Shown here: positions 5,273 through 7,053 of the stretch, in pieces | Position numbering within the stretch: position 1 is the first letter of the stretch | How the letters are laid out: the number at the start of each line of letters is the position of its first letter | Assembly (NCBI GenBank): GCA_003476595.1 | Contig: DMTU01000256.1 | Location: 34,511 to 41,563, forward strand | Origin: Acidimicrobiaceae bacterium | GTDB lineage: Bacteria > Actinomycetota > Acidimicrobiia > Acidimicrobiales > Salinilacustritrichaceae | DNA length: 7,053 nucleotides | Direction of reading: 5' to 3' | Position numbers and translations under genes: made by a program | Notes under the pieces: model-generated | Databases searched by the model: none | Told to the model about the DNA's origin: nothing | Seen by the model: the letters and a program-made list of their open reading frames with translations, nothing else

Positions 5273-5286
5273 CACTGCCAGAACGG
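5273..5286 (+). repeat. 14-bp intergenic repeat CACTGCCAGAACGG, copy 2
   Basis: Exact match to 787-800, here inside the 34-base gap between the converging crotonase and lipoprotein genes. It precedes no plus-strand gene, so if it is a promoter element it would drive RNA antisense to the lipoprotein gene. No terminator-like hairpin is visible in this gap. Confidence 0.45.
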
Positions 5287-5294
5287 CTCCGGGG

Positions 5295-5984
5295 TCAGTC
5301 GGCGAGGACGAAGCCGGCGTCGACGACGGCCAGGACCGCGGTCTGGGTCTCGGCGGCCTCGCTGGTGACCACGATCGACCAGACCTGGTCGTCGTCGGGG
5401 ACGAGCAGCCGGCTCACGTAGGAGTCGATGGTCTCGCCGTCCTCGGCGGAGGGCTGCGCCAGGCGGAAGTCGATGCGGGCCCGGCCGTCGTCGGCCTCGA
5501 CCACGTTCACGTCGGTGGCACCGGCCGCCAGCACCTCGGCCTCGGCGGCGGTGCGCACGGCCTCGACGGTCGTGGCCTCCTCCAGGTCGACCTTGATCTC
5601 GGCGACGCGCCCCTCGTCGTCCACGCCGGCGGCGTAGAAGAGCGCCCCGGTGGAGGCCACGTTGCGGGCTGCGTCCAGGAAGAAGGGCTCGGCCAGGCGG
5701 ACGTCCTCGAGCTCGGCGAGGGCCTCGTCGTCGAGGCGGGTGGCGTTCCAGCCCTGGGGGACGGCGATGCCGAAGCCGAGGGACGGGAACGGCGCGAAGG
5801 TGGTGCCGGCGATCTCGGGGACGTCGAGATCGCCGGGGTCGGCCTCCTCGGTGCCGCCGTGGCCGGGCAGCTCCGACTGCTCCGGGAGGGGATCGGCCGC
5901 CGGAGGGCCGTCGTCGTCATCCCCGCAGCCGGCGAGGGCGGCGGCGGCGAGACCGGCGGCGAGCAGCGCGCTGCGGGCCCTCAC
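5295..5984 (-). CDS. Secreted lipoprotein, unknown function
   Basis: A 229-residue predicted lipoprotein. The N-terminus V-R-A-R is followed by a hydrophobic stretch (5-18) and the lipobox L17-A-G-C20, so the mature protein would be lipid-anchored at C20 on the outer face of the membrane. An acidic linker (D22-D25 and scattered D/E to about 57) leads to a globular domain from about 62 to the end. [12 protein letters not shown] (68-79) and the late strand V-W-S-I-V-V-T (201-207) recall PsbP/LpqN/DcrB-like domains, but I cannot confirm this. The GTG at 5984 was chosen because GTGA overlaps the acetyltransferase stop and GAGG (5995-5998) lies 10 bases upstream; another in-frame GTG lies at 5993. 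It is the last gene of a three-gene operon. Confidence 0.85.
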   Translation of the reverse strand: MRARSALLAAGLAAAALAGCGDDDDGPPAADPLPEQSELPGHGGTEEADPGDLDVPEIAGTTFAPFPSLGFGIAVPQGWNATRLDDEALAELEDVRLAEPFFLDAARNVASTGALFYAAGVDDEGRVAEIKVDLEEATTVEAVRTAAEAEVLAAGATDVNVVEADDGRARIDFRLAQPSAEDGETIDSYVSRLLVPDDDQVWSIVVTSEAAETQTAVLAVVDAGFVLAD

Positions 5985-6592
5985 AGCACCCACGCCTCGA
6001 GCAGCTCGTCTCGACGGGTGTCCCACTCCTCGGACGTGATGCCGTAGCGCACGTGGTCCTCCCAGACGCCGTTGATCTCCAGGTAGCGCAGCGCGATGCC
6101 CTCCTCGCGGATGGCCAGCTTCTCGACCACCCGGCGGCTGGCCCGGTTGCGGGGGATGATGGCGATCTGGAGCCGGTGGAGGCCGAGCTCCTCGAACGCG
6201 TAGCGGCACGCGACGACGACGGCCTCGGGGGTGTAGCCGCGACCGGCGTTGGCCTCGTCGACCCAGTAGCCGACGTAGGCGTTCTGGAAGGGGCCCCGCT
6301 GCACCGACGACAGGTTGATCTCCCCGATCAGGGCGCCGTCCTCGCTGAACACGCCGAAGCCGTAGCCGGTGCCGAGCTGCCACTCGCGGGCCCGGGCCGA
6401 GCAGCGGGCGGCGAAGGCGTCCTTGCTCTCGACGACGTCGGGTTGGCCGGCGATGCGGCGTGGCTCCCAGCGCGTGAGCCACCCGGTGTTCCGCCGGCGC
6501 ACGTCCCGCCAGGCCGGGAAGTCGCGGACGTCGAGGGGGCGCAGCACGATGCGGCGCCCCTGCAGCCGCGTCTGCGCCGGCGACCAGCTCAC
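5981..6592 (-). CDS. GNAT N-acetyltransferase, RimJ/RimL-like
   Basis: A 203-residue cytoplasmic acetyl-CoA-dependent acetyltransferase, probably acting on protein N-termini or small amines. R-I-V-L-R-P-L (14-20) is the usual first strand. F78-x-V-F and G-A-L-I-G-E-I-N-L (86-94) form the central strands, and Y107-V-G-Y-W-V-D leads to the acetyl-CoA pyrophosphate loop N115-A-G-R-G-Y-T-P-E-A (115-124). The C-terminal signature is N149[10 protein letters not shown], followed by W177-E-D-H near the end. Q-R-G-P-F-Q-N (98-104) also fits RimJ-type members. The GTG at 6592 overlaps the aminotransferase stop by 4 bases (GTGA), and its own stop overlaps the lipoprotein start in the same way, so translation is coupled. 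The frame is open further upstream to 6868, but that part lies inside the aminotransferase gene. The acetylated substrate is unknown. Confidence 0.9.
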   Translation of the reverse strand: MSWSPAQTRLQGRRIVLRPLDVRDFPAWRDVRRRNTGWLTRWEPRRIAGQPDVVESKDAFAARCSARAREWQLGTGYGFGVFSEDGALIGEINLSSVQRGPFQNAYVGYWVDEANAGRGYTPEAVVVACRYAFEELGLHRLQIAIIPRNRASRRVVEKLAIREEGIALRYLEINGVWEDHVRYGITSEEWDTRRDELLEAWVL

Positions 6593-7053
6593 CGGCCGAG
6601 GACTTCGCGCAGCGCGCCGAACAGCAGCGTGACGTTGCGCGGCCGGGCGGTGTGGCCCATGCAGCCGATGCGCCAGACCTTGCCGGCGTACTCGCCGAGG
6701 CCGCCGCCGACCTCGATGTCGTAGCGCTCGAGCAGCCGGGCCCGCACCGCGGCCTCGTCGACGCCGTCGGGCACCACCACGGTGGTGAGCTCGGGCAGGC
6801 GGTGGCCCTCGGTGGCGAACAGCTCGAAGCCGAGCTCGACCAGGCCGTCCTGCAGGAGCTGGCCGCACTCGGCGTGGCGGGCGTGGACCGCCTCGATGCC
6901 CTCGTCGAGCAGGGCGGTGAGCCCGCCGTGGAGGGAGTAGATCATCGAGATCGGGGCGGTGTGGTGGTACGTGCGCTTGGCGCCGGCGGTGCCGACGTAG
7001 CTGCCGATCATGCGCAGATCGAGGTACCAGGACTGGCTGCGCTCGACGAACCG
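6589..7053 (-). CDS. Alanine/serine-glyoxylate aminotransferase, class V (C-terminal part)
   Basis: The last 154 codons of a PLP-dependent class V aminotransferase; the start and the PLP lysine lie beyond base 7053. The fragment resembles human AGT: S-W-Y-L-D-L near its start, R-T-Y-H-H-T followed by a P-x-S-x-x-Y-S-L segment, and then D-I-E-V-G-G-G-L-G and [10 protein letters not shown] near the end. The Y-H-H-T segment contributes to the active site, and the R of R-I-G is expected to bind the substrate carboxylate. The enzyme would convert glyoxylate to glycine using alanine or serine; which donor is used cannot be told from this part. Its stop codon overlaps the acetyltransferase start, so it heads the visible operon; the promoter is outside the window. 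Family assignment is firm; exact specificity is not. Confidence 0.92.
   Translation of the reverse strand, partial: RFVERSQSWYLDLRMIGSYVGTAGAKRTYHHTAPISMIYSLHGGLTALLDEGIEAVHARHAECGQLLQDGLVELGFELFATEGHRLPELTTVVVPDGVDEAAVRARLLERYDIEVGGGLGEYAGKVWRIGCMGHTARPRNVTLLFGALREVLGR

Noticed and set aside
4418..5275. Minus-strand open frame of 285 codons
   Set aside because: Antisense shadow of the crotonase gene; its repetitive His/Gly/Val/Asp composition arises from reverse reading of GC-rich codons.
5985..6482. N-terminal extension of the lipoprotein frame
   Set aside because: Out of frame with the acetyltransferase, and it would bury the signal peptide and lipobox in the middle of the protein.

Overview
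The window looks like an ordinary chromosomal segment of a high-GC actinobacterium. The clues are very GC-rich codons, GTG starts, several start codons with a -10-like hexamer directly upstream and no Shine-Dalgarno, and gene families common in mycobacteria and relatives. A deep actinobacterial lineage such as Acidimicrobiia is my guess and not a demonstrated placement. I recognise no mobile element, CRISPR array, RNA gene or phage gene.

Layout. Bases 1-718 (minus) hold the N-terminal half of an MFS exporter, cut by the window edge. A 101-base divergent gap leads to a plus-strand pair: a PlsC/MGAT-like acyltransferase (820-1707) whose stop codon overlaps the start of an atypical NAD(P)-binding epimerase-like protein (1707-2738). 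Facing them on the minus strand are a VOC-fold protein (2758-3228) and a YceI-family protein (3322-3891), separated by two strong tandem hairpins. Next comes a 102-base divergent regulatory gap, then a MarR regulator (3994-4479) and a crotonase-superfamily protein (4508-5260) on the plus strand. The right end is a minus-strand, translationally coupled operon read right to left: the C-terminal part of an alanine/serine-glyoxylate aminotransferase (6589-7053), a RimJ/RimL-like N-acetyltransferase (5981-6592) and a secreted lipoprotein (5295-5984).

How the parts work together. The clearest regulatory unit is marR/yceI. Their shared gap holds two 18-bp inverted repeats of the same form (TYGTTG-N6-CAACRA) with centres exactly 30 bp apart. 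The perfect one is built from the two back-to-back -35 hexamers of the divergent promoters, and the other overlies the predicted yceI -10 and transcription start. The simplest reading is that MarR represses both itself and yceI. The acyltransferase/epimerase pair resembles, from memory, the mycobacterial Rv0502/Rv0501 pair and probably acts in membrane lipid metabolism. Both the epimerase-like protein and the crotonase lack the usual catalytic residues of their families.

A second pattern is the octamer CTGCCAGA, found four times and only in intergenic gaps. In two cases it lies exactly 9 bases before an ATG. I see no obviously new multi-gene system; the strongest leads are regulatory.
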